From: Numida meleagris
Lineage: Eukaryota > Chordata > Aves > Galliformes > Numididae
Direction of reading: 5' to 3'
Length of the DNA: 64,000 nucleotides
Assembly (NCBI RefSeq): GCF_002078875.1
Contig: NC_034414.1
Location: 24,662,611-24,726,610 of the forward strand
Shown here: piece after piece, positions 13,001-25,000 of the stretch
Position numbering within the stretch: the stretch's first letter is position 1
How the letters are laid out: the number at the start of each line of letters is the position of its first letter
Translations under genes and position numbers: made by a program
Notes under the pieces: model-generated
Database searches by the model: none
What the model was told of the DNA's origin: nothing
Seen by the model: only the letters and a program-made list of their open reading frames with translations

Positions 13001-14925
13001 ATGCATAATCCAGGGCAGGTTTATCTGAGTTAGTCATTGCACCTCCGTAGGTATTACTAACACAAAAGGATAAGCAGTGATGGCACTGAAGGCTAGCAGT
13101 AGGCAAAACAGGAGGCTGCACGGGTCTCACACTAGTAATTGAGTACCCATTCGCGTTCTTCTCAGAGTCTCTGAGAGGTGTCTTAACATCTTTAAAAGAA
13201 TTAATGTAAATAAGAACAAAGCAATGACAGTGACTAATATGAGCAGTGCAAGCAAAGAACAAAAAGACTGTAAAATGCCAAGAGAAATCATGCCAAAGAG
13301 AAGCAAAGCCAAGATCTGGTTCATATGTTATTGAAGATTTTATGGCACTTTATGCAACTGGAGAGAGTAACCTTGGGTAACTTACACTTTCTGAATTCAA
13401 CACTTTTATTATGCTGCGTGAAACTCAGTGCTTACTGTATTCACTTCAGGGCTATCTGTTTTACAAGCATAAAAATACATTGTGGACTGCTGGAGAAAAT
13501 TCTGTTGTGCTGCAACACACTTTCAGTTAGAAGGCAGTGAACCAAATAACTGGTTATTGTCTTATTTCAGCTTAAACTGCAAACCTTTTAAAACATAAAT
13601 TGAAGACATCTTAGAAATATATCGTTTTACTCTGTTTGCATTAGACTTGATGGAGTAATTTCTAGATGGCATTAGATCTAGCTCAGTAATGCAATCTCAA
13701 ATACTTAACCTAATTCTTCTCTGAAAGTGCTGTAAGGTAGTTTCATTAGAATGCTATGTTAACATGGTAACGTATAAGACAAATATAGCTTTAGATTCAT
13801 CTGTTCCCTGTCCTCCAAAGGCTTTTTTAGCAGCCAAGTTTTCAGTTCCTTCAGTATAGCTGCAGATAAAAATGCTAAGCAGTGCAAATCTACTGCTGAA
13901 ATATTTTCTTTGTAGCGCATTCCTTCCTGGCTTGAAGAAAGAACGCGAAAGAGTACGAGCAAGCTTCTTTCTCCTGTCAAAATACTTGTTAATATACCTT
14001 TCTCTGTTTTTTTTCTACTACTCAGTGAATTGCGGAGGTACTTTCACAGACTCCAGTGGAGTCATCATCTCTCCAAACTACCCCAGTAAATACCCCAAAA
14101 ACCGGGCATGCTTCTGGGTCATCAGCTCTCCAGTAGGATACAAGGTAAAGAACTGATTCTTTCACTGGTTTCAGCGATGTTCCCTAATAGAATCTTTTTT
14201 TTTTTTTTTTGCCTTGTAGAATAACAGCTGTAATGGCATTCTCAGAGTGAAAATCTGAACACATAAATTCATTCTAAGACCTTATGCTGGCTCTTGGTAT
14301 TTGAGGTGATCATCAAGGGAAAATCTTAACGTGTGTATGTGAAACTTTTATGAGTTCAGCTTGTACTTTGTAGGCTTTGCTCATAAAAATCCCTAGGTAA
14401 GAGCTCCCACTAGAAAACTGAAATATTGCACAGGTGTTGTTTTTGTATTTCTTGAGGAAGACATTTAAAGCATACAAAATGGATCTTATCTCTTCTCCTT
14501 TCAGACCAAATCTTATGAACTAAGCAAACAATTTGCTAATAATTTGTATTACAATATGGAGCAGGACATGGGACGAATACAGAATGAAAGCAGGGCCTGT
14601 ACAAAAAGGATTTAAACAATTTGTACTTGTTAAATACAAAGGCTAAGAGAAAAGGATATAACCCAGAAACCGTGTTTCATTGTGTTTTCTTCAGATATCT
14701 CTTAAAACATTATTCTTTGAGCTGGAAGATAATGAGAGATGCATCTATGACTATTTGCTCATACACGATGGAAGCCGACCTACGTCACCAGCAGTTGGCC
14801 CTTACTGTGGGACAAAGAAGATTGCAGACTTCACTTCCACTGCGAACTTTGTGCTGGTTGAATTTCACAGTGACTCAGTTTGGGAGTTGCCTGGATTCAA
14901 GTTGAGTTATACATTTCATAGGTAA
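4049..14925 (+). CDS. Astacin metalloprotease with two CUB domains, hatching-enzyme type
   Basis: A secreted zinc endopeptidase of the astacin family (M12A). The astacin-plus-two-CUB layout matches amphibian hatching enzyme (UVS.2), which digests the egg envelope. Exons by splice reading: 4049-4117, 4276-4300, 4883-5020, 6346-6463, 6969-7147, 9752-9833, 10440-10567, 12210-12325, 12702-12927, 14026-14144, 14695-14925; phases agree throughout and give 476 aa. Residues 1-23 are a hydrophobic signal peptide. The short pro-region holds HEGD, a likely aspartate switch at D41, and maturation probably follows R49. The zinc motif HEMNHALGFIHE is at 146-157 and the Met-turn SVMHY at 198-202. CUB1 spans about 248-360 and CUB2 about 361-476. 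The start was chosen because its exon ends in frame at a GT donor. The last codons (AGG TAA) overlap a possible donor, so a further 3' exon is conceivable. Family assignment is firm; orthology to hatching enzyme rather than ovastacin or another astacin is inferred from the domains. Confidence 0.88.
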
Positions 14926-16150
14926 CACTATACAGGTGGAAACTGGAAAATGCAGGATGAAAGTAAAAGACCAGCTAGCCACTGCTTCTGAGGCTCTAAG
15001 CTTTTTGTTCTAGTAATCTCATTGCTGGTATGGCACAGCCAGATCCAGTGGAAAAACAAACTATGTAAGGAGATTCTCAGTAACTTGTAGCATTAGAAAC
15101 TGCCCATGAACATTTCACGATATGGTTATGGAGAACTTCAGCCTGTATTCTGACAATATTACTATGTAACCCTAATCTGCATTCCAGTATTCATACAGAA
15201 AAACCTTCAGACACGTTTGTTTAGGCTTTGAAGCCAAGCTTGCTTATACAGTAGGCATAGGCAGAGTAGTTAGCCTGGAAATGACCAATTTACGCTGAAG
15301 ATGCATGCTAACATTCCTGTGCAGCATTTCAACACAAATAATTGGATTACTTTCATAAGAAACGGAGCAGGGGACAGGCTTAACTGAAGAAACTTAAGAA
15401 TGGCAGGAACAAGCAGTGAGAGAGAAGGAATGGAGGGAAGCACCTATTGCTGCCACTTTGTACAAGTAAGCCATGGCCTGAATCAAGTACTGAAATCTTC
15501 TATTGTGATATTACCAAAATATATGTATATTATTTTTTCAAAATGAGGCCTGAAAACACAATGGAAAGCCCACTGAGTAGAAATAGAGCCAATAACTTCG
15601 GAGAACATCATATCAGTTGTGAAGTGTCTTCTCTTCAGAGAGGTATCTTCTACTTCTTACAAGTCTGAAGAAGAGGAAAAAAAACCACTAGACAGAAAAC
15701 GCTTCTACTTGGTATATCCAGAGTTAAATGCCACTGCCAGACTGGAATAGGATAAAATCCAGTAAGTGTTCTTGCACAACTATATCTCTGTGAAGAAGAG
15801 CAGATAGAAAATACCAATTTGTTTTCCCAGTGCCACAAAGGCAGCTAAGAAAACCTTGAATTATGCAGATTTTCTTGCTGTTTTTCTTTCAGGATCTGTA
15901 ATGTTTTGCTTTTCAAGCACTGGATAACTTTTACCCTCAGAAGAATATCTGATGAGTTGTGGGCATAAGGGTCTAGAGCCTGCCTGCACTGTGGTGGGAA
16001 ACTGCATGTAAAGCAGGCAACAAATACTTGTAGTTCTTACGAGCTCTGATCTTGCTATGCAAACTATTGAGGAAATCAAGCAAAGGGGAGACACTTGAGT
16101 GGCTATGGCATAAGCCTGGGATAGTACCTGTTTGGTGTTATCTCCTTATT

Positions 16151-16734
16151 AATAAAATGCTTTTTTCTTATTGTATTTTTGCACAGAGAAATGCTGATAT
16201 AGTAGAATACAGTATATTCTCCTTTTTCAGTGTGGCAAGTAATTTGGATGCAGTACCTGAGGGCTACACCTGTACTGTAGCCAGAAGGCTTGCTTGTCTG
16301 CCAAAAACTGGTGCTGTTTTTAACAAGCTGCAGCAGGCAAAACCCATCAAACACGGCTCCGGGTGCCTAAGTACTTTGGATCTCATTCAGGATGCAGACT
16401 CCAGGATCTTCCCTCCAATGTTTTTGAAAGTATGATCTCCTGCACGAAGGGTACTAACTTGTTCACAAAGAGCCCACGAGAGCTAGAGGAACTCAATCTC
16501 AGAGACAGTAACATTTTGTACGGTATGTGTGTATGTACAAATGCATGTCTTCCAGTTCAACGCGGCTCATATCCTGCTGGATTTATGTTCTCTGTACAAA
16601 CCTGGAATACAGATTGTGTGTGTTCATGGAAGAGGGGAGAAAGTAGTTCTGAGACTTTAACCTAAACTTCAGACTGTACAAATGCTAATTCTTCTCTCTG
16701 GGTCTGACTTTCAATGAGGTACAAAAGCAATAAA
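16151..16734 (+). terminator. Candidate polyadenylation signals of the astacin gene
   Basis: Two canonical AATAAA hexamers lie downstream of the stop codon at 14925, at 16151-16156 and 16729-16734. Either would give a 3' UTR of about 1.2 to 1.8 kb. In AT-rich DNA such words also occur by chance, so this is a weak call. Confidence 0.3.
16230..16500 (+). other. Protein-like remnant or old repeat, unidentified
   Basis: A pyrimidine-rich stretch ending in CAG precedes an open frame without its own start, which runs to a stop near 16433; a second overlapping frame continues to about 16660. The DNA includes a phrase like GGTGCCTAAGTACTTTGGAT, similar in style to ancient amniote interspersed repeats. 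I could not match the peptide to a family. It could be an old repeat, a decayed retrocopy or an unannotated 3' exon. Confidence 0.2.
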
Positions 16735-18589
16735 ATCCAGTACAAACTTGAATGGGTCCCTAGTTTAAATACGCAATGCTGACAGCTTTGATGCTTGAGT
16801 GCTACTTCAGATTTTCTTCTCATGGCCTGATGTGGAGTTCTACTATCAGGCTTCCTAGGTTCAGTGTTTTAACATTCACATATTTGAGAGAGAAGCATGA
16901 ACAACACATGAAGCAGTAATTTTCTGCATATAGGAATACTAGTCTCGCGACTCCTCCCTAGGAATATAGTATTAAATAGGAATCTTAGATGTGGGAATGT
17001 GGCATGATCAGGGTGCTTCTATTTGTAAGAAAGCCCTTCCTGCAGGTAAGTCATAAGCCCTAAGGGCACACAGCCTGGCTATAAAAATTCCACTCTCATT
17101 TCTTTCGAAAACACAAATTCAACAGAACTGATGTAGGCTGTATTCAGGAATGCATTTTCTGAAATACATTATTCATAAGTTCCCTCTTTCAGAGGAAGAG
17201 CTTTTCTGTCTGAAGTCTAAAATTTCCATGTTTCATCAGTTATGTTAGGGGCCCTTGTTAACTGCTTTCATTAATGAATATGCAGGTTAACTGGAGCTTC
17301 CACACATGTTCCAGGCTATCTGCCGCTCCCTTCTGCAGATAGCAAAAGCTTCAATTTTTCTCCAACTGTTTTTGAATTCCTGCCAGCAGACTCCAGTTAA
17401 ATTTGTGATTTTGCCATAGATTTGTGGCCCACCAAACACAGAAATGTGATATACAAAACATTCTTCTTATACCAACTACTGTTCTTTTTCACCCGTGGTT
17501 AGCTGTGAATCTTAAATAGAGGATTTATAAAACTCAGGCACCTGCTATGAGCTTAGGTATACCTTATTGCACAGCATAAGAGGATGTGCATCTAATAGAC
17601 AATAATCAGCCCACAAGGGGCACTGCCTATGTGTAATAATGATGTAGAGGCTTGCTACTAACATTCAGTTTCTGAGATATATGAATTAATATTCACCAGA
17701 CAACAGACGCCAGGGACGTTGTGGCTAAACGTTTAGGATTCAAATATCAGCACTGATTTTGAGAGGTTCTAATCAAAGTTCATCATTTACTACACACAGC
17801 TTGGAAAACCAACGTGTAAAGATTTAATCTTAAAAAACACAGTAACAGCAGTAACGAATACACATGTATGCGTGTATTCCCATCAACGCACAAGCCCTGT
17901 AAGACAAACAGCTGTTACCTGACAGATCTGTGATCAAACACAGCCATTTTCAGGAGCCTGTGCATGTGGAAGAGAAGAGTGCTTGTGTCCAGCTATCCCA
18001 GTCTTGCCAGCTTTGGGACTGGCCTGGCTCCTGTCTGGGAGGCAAGTCAGGGCCTTTGAGCGACAGGCTTTCTTCATCTGTAAAACCAGGACAGAGATTT
18101 GCCAGTTGCTTCTGTTAAGACCAAAACAGCTTGAAATAAAGCACTACAGAAATGCACCCCAAAAAATCTACTACTCCTAGGTTTATTTTTGTTGTTAATT
18201 TAAAACACATTTCTCTTACATAAGTAACTGTGGTTGAGACAACATTCACTCAGACTGTAATGCCAAGAAAATAAGAGTAAGACAGAAAATAAGGGTAACT
18301 TTGGCATGTTGACAGTACACCTGGTTCCTCATCTGGACAAAAACTGAAACTCGGGTTCCAGATGCAATTTGGTGATGATTTGCTGTTCCTGTCGCTCTGA
18401 ACTCTGAGGAGAAGCCACCCAGCCTGGGAGACTTGGTTGGCTGACGGTCACATTTTGAATTAATATGGATTTTTTCGACGTGTGCTGCAAGTTGAGGAAT
18501 GTGGCATCGGCAGCCCTATGTGGGACGGAGAATGTGTAACTTACTGTGCCACAGCTGAGCTCATCTAGGCAACCGGTCAAGCCTGCCGC

Positions 18590-19080
18590 CTCCTGCGTTT
18601 CAAACGAAGTTCCTCTTCCTCGTTCCCATCGCGCCGCGCGCAGAAGCGGAGGGGCGGGGCCCGGTGCGTGGGGTGAGCGCGGCGCTGCGGAGCGTGGTAT
18701 GGCGGCGCCGGGAGCGTCATGGAGGGCCGCTGCTACGGGTGTGCCTGCAAATTCAGCCTCTTCAAGAAAGAGGCAAGTCCAGCCGAGAGGTCGGCGGGGC
18801 CGGGCCGGGCCTTGGGGAGGGCCGCGGGGCCTACCGGCCCGCTGCCGGCCGTGCTGGGCTTCCGGATGTCGCGCAGTCTTCGGTGCGTCCCGTCGCTGTA
18901 GCCCGGTGCGGTCGTTCCGCGCTCATCTGACCCTCCTGCTTCGTGTCCCCGCAGTGCGGCTGCAGGAGCTGCGGGCGCGCCTTCTGCTCGGCATGCCTGA
19001 GCTTCAGCGCCCCGGTCCCCCGCTGCGGGAGCGCTCCGCAGAAGGTGTGCAAGCAGTGCCACGGCAAGCTCACCGGGTAA
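18590..19080 (+). promoter_or_regulatory. CpG-rich promoter and first exons of ZFYVE19
   Basis: Base composition changes sharply from AT-rich to GC-rich with many CpG dinucleotides. A GC-box-like GGGGCGGGGC lies at 18651-18660, and ETS-like TTCCTCTTCC sits near 18610. No TATA box is seen. This is the usual form of a broadly expressed vertebrate promoter. The start codon of ZFYVE19 follows at 18719, and the CpG-rich zone continues through exon 2. Confidence 0.75.
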
Positions 19081-22000
19081 GTGCGAGTGGGGATTGATAC
19101 AGGTTGATGCAGTATTCGCTGCCTCCCAGCTTTGAAAACTTCCTTTTTCCCTTTACAGCTGCAGAGACGTTTAGGAAAAGTTCAGCTTTTTCCCAAGTTA
19201 CTTTTGCTGTTGAGTTCTTTTTTGCTTTTTTTTTTTTTTTCCCCCTGTCTAATAGTCAGTACTGTAGCGTTAAAGCAGGAAAAACTCTTCCGTGACTGGG
19301 TAGCTGGTAGATAGTATGCGTTGGCTGTGGTTTTGTAGGCTGTGTGAATCGGTGTTCTTCACGCAAACAGCTTCCACGACTGAAACCTTAAAAGTCAAAA
19401 ATGGTCCTGTGAAGATGTTGCCTTTGTTTGCCTTAGCCTTTGCCTGTCCTTGGCACAGTGCAAGTATTTGTAGCTGTGCTTTCTAAGAATGAATAAAATA
19501 TGCTAACTACCTTATGTAAGCATAGTTTAGCAGCTTAACACAAACACAGAGAGGTAGAAAACAGTTACACAAGATTTGCTGGTGATCTTCAAGTGTCCTA
19601 GAAGATGTCGTCGTGATACTGGTGATTACATAATCATTTCTGTAACGTTTTGTTTAGCTTGTGCGTTATATAATTCTGTATTTGTTGCATGCCACAGCTC
19701 TTTCCAGAGGGTTGCACTGTATGGAAGCTAATTACCTCGGGAGTCCTACATAACTGCTCTCTTTCTGCTTGCTGAACTGGGGTGTGCAGGCTCTGGGAGG
19801 CCAAGGGTATTTCAGCTCCTCCTGGTGTCCATATCAAATCAAATTCTGTCCATAAGGAAAACAACAAGAACATAGCACTAGAAATTAAGTCATCTCCTGT
19901 CCAAAGCAGCTGTATCATCTTAGTTACTTTCATAAGCTGATCACTCTCTATATTAATGGGGTTATGAATGGACTGTGCCAGGTGGTCAGTACACATGTAT
20001 ACTGATTATACATTATACATATACATTATATATGTATACCTTGTTGGGTTGAGAGAGTAGGTGATTGAATTGTTGCTGGAGTCTTGAGTTCAGAGATAAC
20101 AATGTTTTTATGTTTCAGACAAGAATCTCAAAACAGTTCAGCAAAATGGTCACCACCAGAAAACTACAAAAAGTGAGTTACGCTTGTTGATCAGCCGTTT
20201 GTTTCTGCTGTAGGGTAACCTTTGAGACCTTCAGCTCTTTCCCGGTCTGTCCTCATAGAGAGCAGCAGAAGTAGGAGGTTGTGATGTGGATGTTTGCTTG
20301 TTCGGTATTAGATAAAGGATGGGCTTTTGCTTTGTGTTTTTTTTTGGTTGTTGATTTGGGGGGTGGAAGGAGACACTTTAATTTTGAATATACTCATGAA
20401 CAGCAGCCTGCCTGTGTTAATCTGTGACTGATCCTGGTTGGCTTGGAAACAAGAGCCTGGTGGTGAAACATTCCTCATCTCCTCAAAAATGGTGCCATGT
20501 GTGCTGCACCTAGGAGTTAAGGTTTTCCTTACTCACGGCAGTACCTCATTGTGCCACTATGGGAGAGCCTGGTACAGGAATGAGAGACTTCTTTTCTATG
20601 CTAACATACTTGAAATAACTTGTTGGATTCGCAGAGGATGTTTTTGTATCTCAGGATTTAAACCTCTGTTTTCAATTGTGTTGTCTTTTTCCATCCTTGT
20701 CACAGGCGTGTTGCAGCTTTTGAGGCTAAGCAAAAACAGCTGAAAGGACAACAGAAGGCAGGTGCAAAACCACTCAGTCAAGATGGCTCCAGATACCGAG
20801 GGCTCTCCAAAGAGGATAGAGCTATTGCGGAGAGACTGGAGAAGCTCAGGGAGGAAAGGAAACCCAGTGAGTTTTGGAGGGCACCAGAAATTCCTCGGGT
20901 AGGAATGCTGTTACTTGAAAAACTGTGGGAGGGAAAGGGAAGTGCTGGGCATTTAGTATCAATCTTTTTAGGGAACTGAAGGCAGTGATGTGATCAGAGC
21001 TGCCACAGTGGCCAGGTTCTGCAGTAGTTTTAGATTATTCTTCCACTTTATTTTTGTTCCTTGGGATTTCTCTTGAAATGGCTTCACAATATTGAGGCAG
21101 TATCTTACCTATGAAATCACTTCATTTTTCATTGTTTGGTGGTAAAGGTTCGTGGTGGGCACAGTAGCAGCAAAATGAAATGAGGGTCTTTTGGCCAAAC
21201 CCTTTTGCAGAAGTTTTCCTACACATCATTGTGCTGAGCCGCAGCACTACCAATGTCTGGGATTATATTCCGACCAGTCTTGCCTCCCAGAGAACAAAAC
21301 CAGTCTCTTATCCCAGTCCACAGCTGTCAGATTCTGGACAGCCTTGGGGTACCTGTTGGAAAATAAACTTTTTAAAAATCTTGTATATCTCTCTAAGAGG
21401 GAAAGGCACTGCAAAGTGGTTACCTGATTATGCAGGAGAGTTTTCAGTCTGATGCCTAGGGATAAGTTAAAGGATGTGGAAGCAGTGGACTGTACTCCCT
21501 AAAGGACATGTGTTTCTCTGCCTGTCCCTAGTATCTTTAGTCAGCTGATTGCCAAATGAGGTTACACTAACACTGGTCTTATGACTGCAAGAATAAACTC
21601 AAGAGGGGGTGATGATTTGAAAGAAAAGGGTGTCAGAGAAGTCTCCTAGTTACTGCAGTATGACTCTTCCTTTGAGTTAAGGACTTAGGGAGGTTTTTGC
21701 TCAGGTGTTCTGAGCATGATTCCAGAAAAACAAAAAACTTGAAGCCATTTGTTTCCAATAACCCCTTCCTTGGATTATTCTGAATTGCAGAGTCCATCCC
21801 TACACAGGCTGAGATCGAAGCTAGGCTGGCTGCACTGAAGGAGGACTACCACGGACCTGTTCCATCCACACAGGAAATGGAGGACCGGTTGGCTGTCCTG
21901 CAGGGGAGAGCTCCTCCTTCCCGGGCTCCCAGACCAGTAAGCTCTCCCACCTGTTTCACCAGCTCTGTATTCTGAGCTGGCACTGCATGTTAGCCTTTCT

Positions 22001-25000
22001 TTGTCCTTCAGTGTTTTTTCTGAAGGGAGACATCTGGAGAAATCTTCATTTCCTGTTTACATTATTGATTGCCATAGCAATGATCTTGTCCCTGAGGAAT
22101 TGTTTCCTCATGCTCCTTTTTCAGCGGTGATGCACATGCAGCTGTGTTTGTAGGCTTTAGTGGGGTTGGTGACAGGCACTGTTGAGAATGACACTTTGTT
22201 TAAATTGTAGGCAGTGGCAGAGCTGGGTTGGGAATTCAGCAGCATCTACTGCTATAACATTCAGCCCCTCTTTGCCTTGCTTAGGTGATTGCGTTAGAGT
22301 TGTCTACGTTCAACAACACTGAGAATGAAACCTTGAAAGTCTTACACCAACCAGATACCTATAAGCTGAGACTCCCAAATCAGTAGATGCATCCTTTTAT
22401 ACTGTTTCCTCTGACGATTATATGGTTGCTCACTTTTTTTTGAGTATGCCACTTTCCTCACATTTGCTTTCTCCCATGCCCTCCTTGTTTCTTAGGTACA
22501 CCAACCCCCTGATACCAGAAGTCTGTCGCAGCAAACAGATGACCTGTTAACTCAGCTGGCTGAGGAGGTTTCCATTGATGAGCACTACAGTCCAGGAGTC
22601 CAGCCTCAAGGTATCTATTTTGGCTTCCAAAGATCTGTTTCTGTCTATTAATGTGTATACTATAGTGAGAAAGGAATATGTTGCCCTGTCTACCTTACCA
22701 GGTGATCTAGGTGTCTGATGCATCCTTATGTCCTCCTTATGGCACACAGATTGGCAAAGAACAGCCACCCTGCTCGATACTGGATCTCATTGTCTTTGTC
22801 TGGGAAATGGTTCTTTTTTTTTTTTTTCTTGAGGTTGTATTATTCAGATTGTTCCACTCTGTTTCTGTAAACTGACACTTACCTAGGGGGATGCTGTTGC
22901 TATTCCTAGTATGTCTCTACTCTGTTGTAAAACATCAGAAATCTGGGATACCATTGTCTTCCCAGCTGCAGTGTTTTCTCTATGATCTCCCTGTAAAATG
23001 CAGATTGACTCGCTTTCTTCTTTTCAGTGTGGATCCTGTTGTGACATGCCTTTTCTCATTAATTAATGGAAAGCATCAAGCTGCTTACATGCTATTGCTT
23101 TGGTGTTGTCTGTACACAAGGAATACTGCAGCTGAGTCACCAGCACGTTCTCTGTGTCTGTTTTCAGCTGTTGGTGGCCAAAACTTGAATGACCTGAGTC
23201 GGGAAAGTGAAGATTGGGTTTCCCATGCAAATCTTGACCCAAAACAGCTAGAGGAAGAGAAGAATAAACTTCTGGCAGAGGCTGCTGCTGAGCTGAGAGA
23301 AGAAAACACTAGGCAGGAAAAAATCTTACAAGTTGCTAAGAGATTGGCCGTGCTTAGAGGCCAAGACCCAGAGAAAGGTGGGTATCGGAGAAGAATACAG
23401 TCCCAAGAGAGGAACCAAGTTCCTATGTCAGAATAATTTCTCTTCTGAGAGGCCTTTATCTATTTAATTCCTTTGTTCTGCAGGAATCAGGCTGGGATTT
23501 TGTTATCTGTAAAGTTGTAGAGATTGGTTCATGATGAAATCAGCATGAAAGATTTTAGCTAAGACTAAGGCTGGAGTTGTAAGGACAGGCTCTTATCTTG
23601 CACCCTCCTTTGAGATAATTCTAGCATGCTCTGAGGTGTTTTTAAAAGCAAAGCTCTCCTTTTATCTTCCCCTTCCAACTTCAAAAACACATGGTAATGC
23701 GCTTTTTGAAAATGTCCCCCTCTGAAGGGGGGGGAGTCTGGCTCTGTCAGAGCCAGAATGCCTAAACCAGTTCACACCACAGGGGATTGTCTCTGGAACA
23801 TAAGTGACCGCAAAGTATGAGGCAGACATGGGTCACAGTCTCTTGTCTCTCACTCCTGCAGTTACGCTGGAAACTTATAAGTTCCCTGACAGTGATGAGG
23901 AATTGGATGAGGAGGAAGCCGTTCGGAGAGTACTAAAACAGGTCAGAAGTGGCAGCTGTGGCCTTGTTTACTTTCCTTACTTTCCTTTCAGTCATTCCCA
24001 GTGTTTTTGTTACCTAGTGAACATGCAAATGGTGTGCTTCTGTTCCTGGGTAGAGTCTCGTTCCTTCTCCTAGTGCTTTTGCAACACTAGCTCCTGTGCA
24101 GGTGTTCAGCTACAGGAGGAGCATCTAGTGATACGTGCACTGCAAAACATAGTGCATTAGCTGAGGTCTGGCCCCTGCTGTTGCGCTGACTGTTCACAGT
24201 GCACACGTAGTGTTCAGAGTAGACAGAACAAACTCACATTTGTCTGGATAACACTACATAGATGTGTTCAGACTGGTCATCTCCAGTTACTGCATGGGGG
24301 GGCAAGGAGAAGGGAGGAAGGTTTATTGTCTAGAATGAGGCTCCCAAGTGTATTTAAAACAAGAGGCTTTTTGCTTCCTGTTACTGTCAAGCTTACAGAG
24401 GAAGCAGCCCTGGATGAAGCAAGTGGATTCAACATTCTTCCAGATCGGACCACTCAGCCAGGATTCTCACAACAGAGCTTGCATAAAAAAACAAAGCAAG
24501 AGGTAAGTGAGCTGGTCAGCATCTCTTGAAATGATATGCTCTGGCTGCCAAGGAGAGTACAGCTCTGCAACAAAAGTTTGATGTATTCTACAGTCAGTTC
24601 TGGGAGAGGAAACAATCTAACCAGCTTCTCCAGAGCAGACAAGCTGAGAATTAGTGGCATCTGCAAGGCTGACAAATCCTGAACACAGCTGTGAGTCATC
24701 TTTTACTTCTAAAAAGAATTGCTCTGTGGAATCCTTTCAGGCTAGTTTTCTGCTGAACGGGAAAGTGTCCTTTAAATCTAGTGAAGTCAATCAGAATTGA
24801 CCTAGCAAAGTGAATATTACAGAATTTTTAACTCGCAAATAAAATTAGACCAAGAAAGCCATGGTCTAGTACCATCCACTTACCCTGAACCAGGGTAAGT
24901 GGGAGGTTTGCCAGTGCTTTCAGCATGTGCAGAACAGAATCTCCAGATAGTAATCAGTTGGCTGAGTTCTCTTAAAACGTCAGAGGAGGCTATTGGTAAG

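Larger units (their letters stand above)
14926..18589. other. Astacin 3' UTR and intergenic DNA before ZFYVE19
   Basis: The first part should be the 3' UTR of the astacin gene; AATAAA words occur at 16151-16156 and 16729-16734, and I cannot tell which is used. A region at about 16230-16500 reads as two offset open frames without a start, described as a separate entry. The rest, to the CpG-rich ZFYVE19 promoter, is AT-rich and shows no gene. A minus-strand frame of 83 codons at 18329-18580 has no recognisable homology. Confidence 0.5.

Noticed and set aside
18329..18580. 83-codon minus-strand frame just upstream of ZFYVE19, a possible divergent gene
   Set aside because: No family resemblance (not DNAJC17), no supporting splice pattern, and it lies mostly outside the CpG-rich promoter.
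18546..19097. 183-codon plus-strand frame over the ZFYVE19 start
   Set aside because: It is in another frame from the zinc-finger exons and is rich in R, A, G and P, as expected from CpG-rich DNA.
22891..23436. 181-codon frame at ZFYVE19 exon 7
   Set aside because: Only 23168-23377 is coding; the rest is intron retained in frame on both sides.
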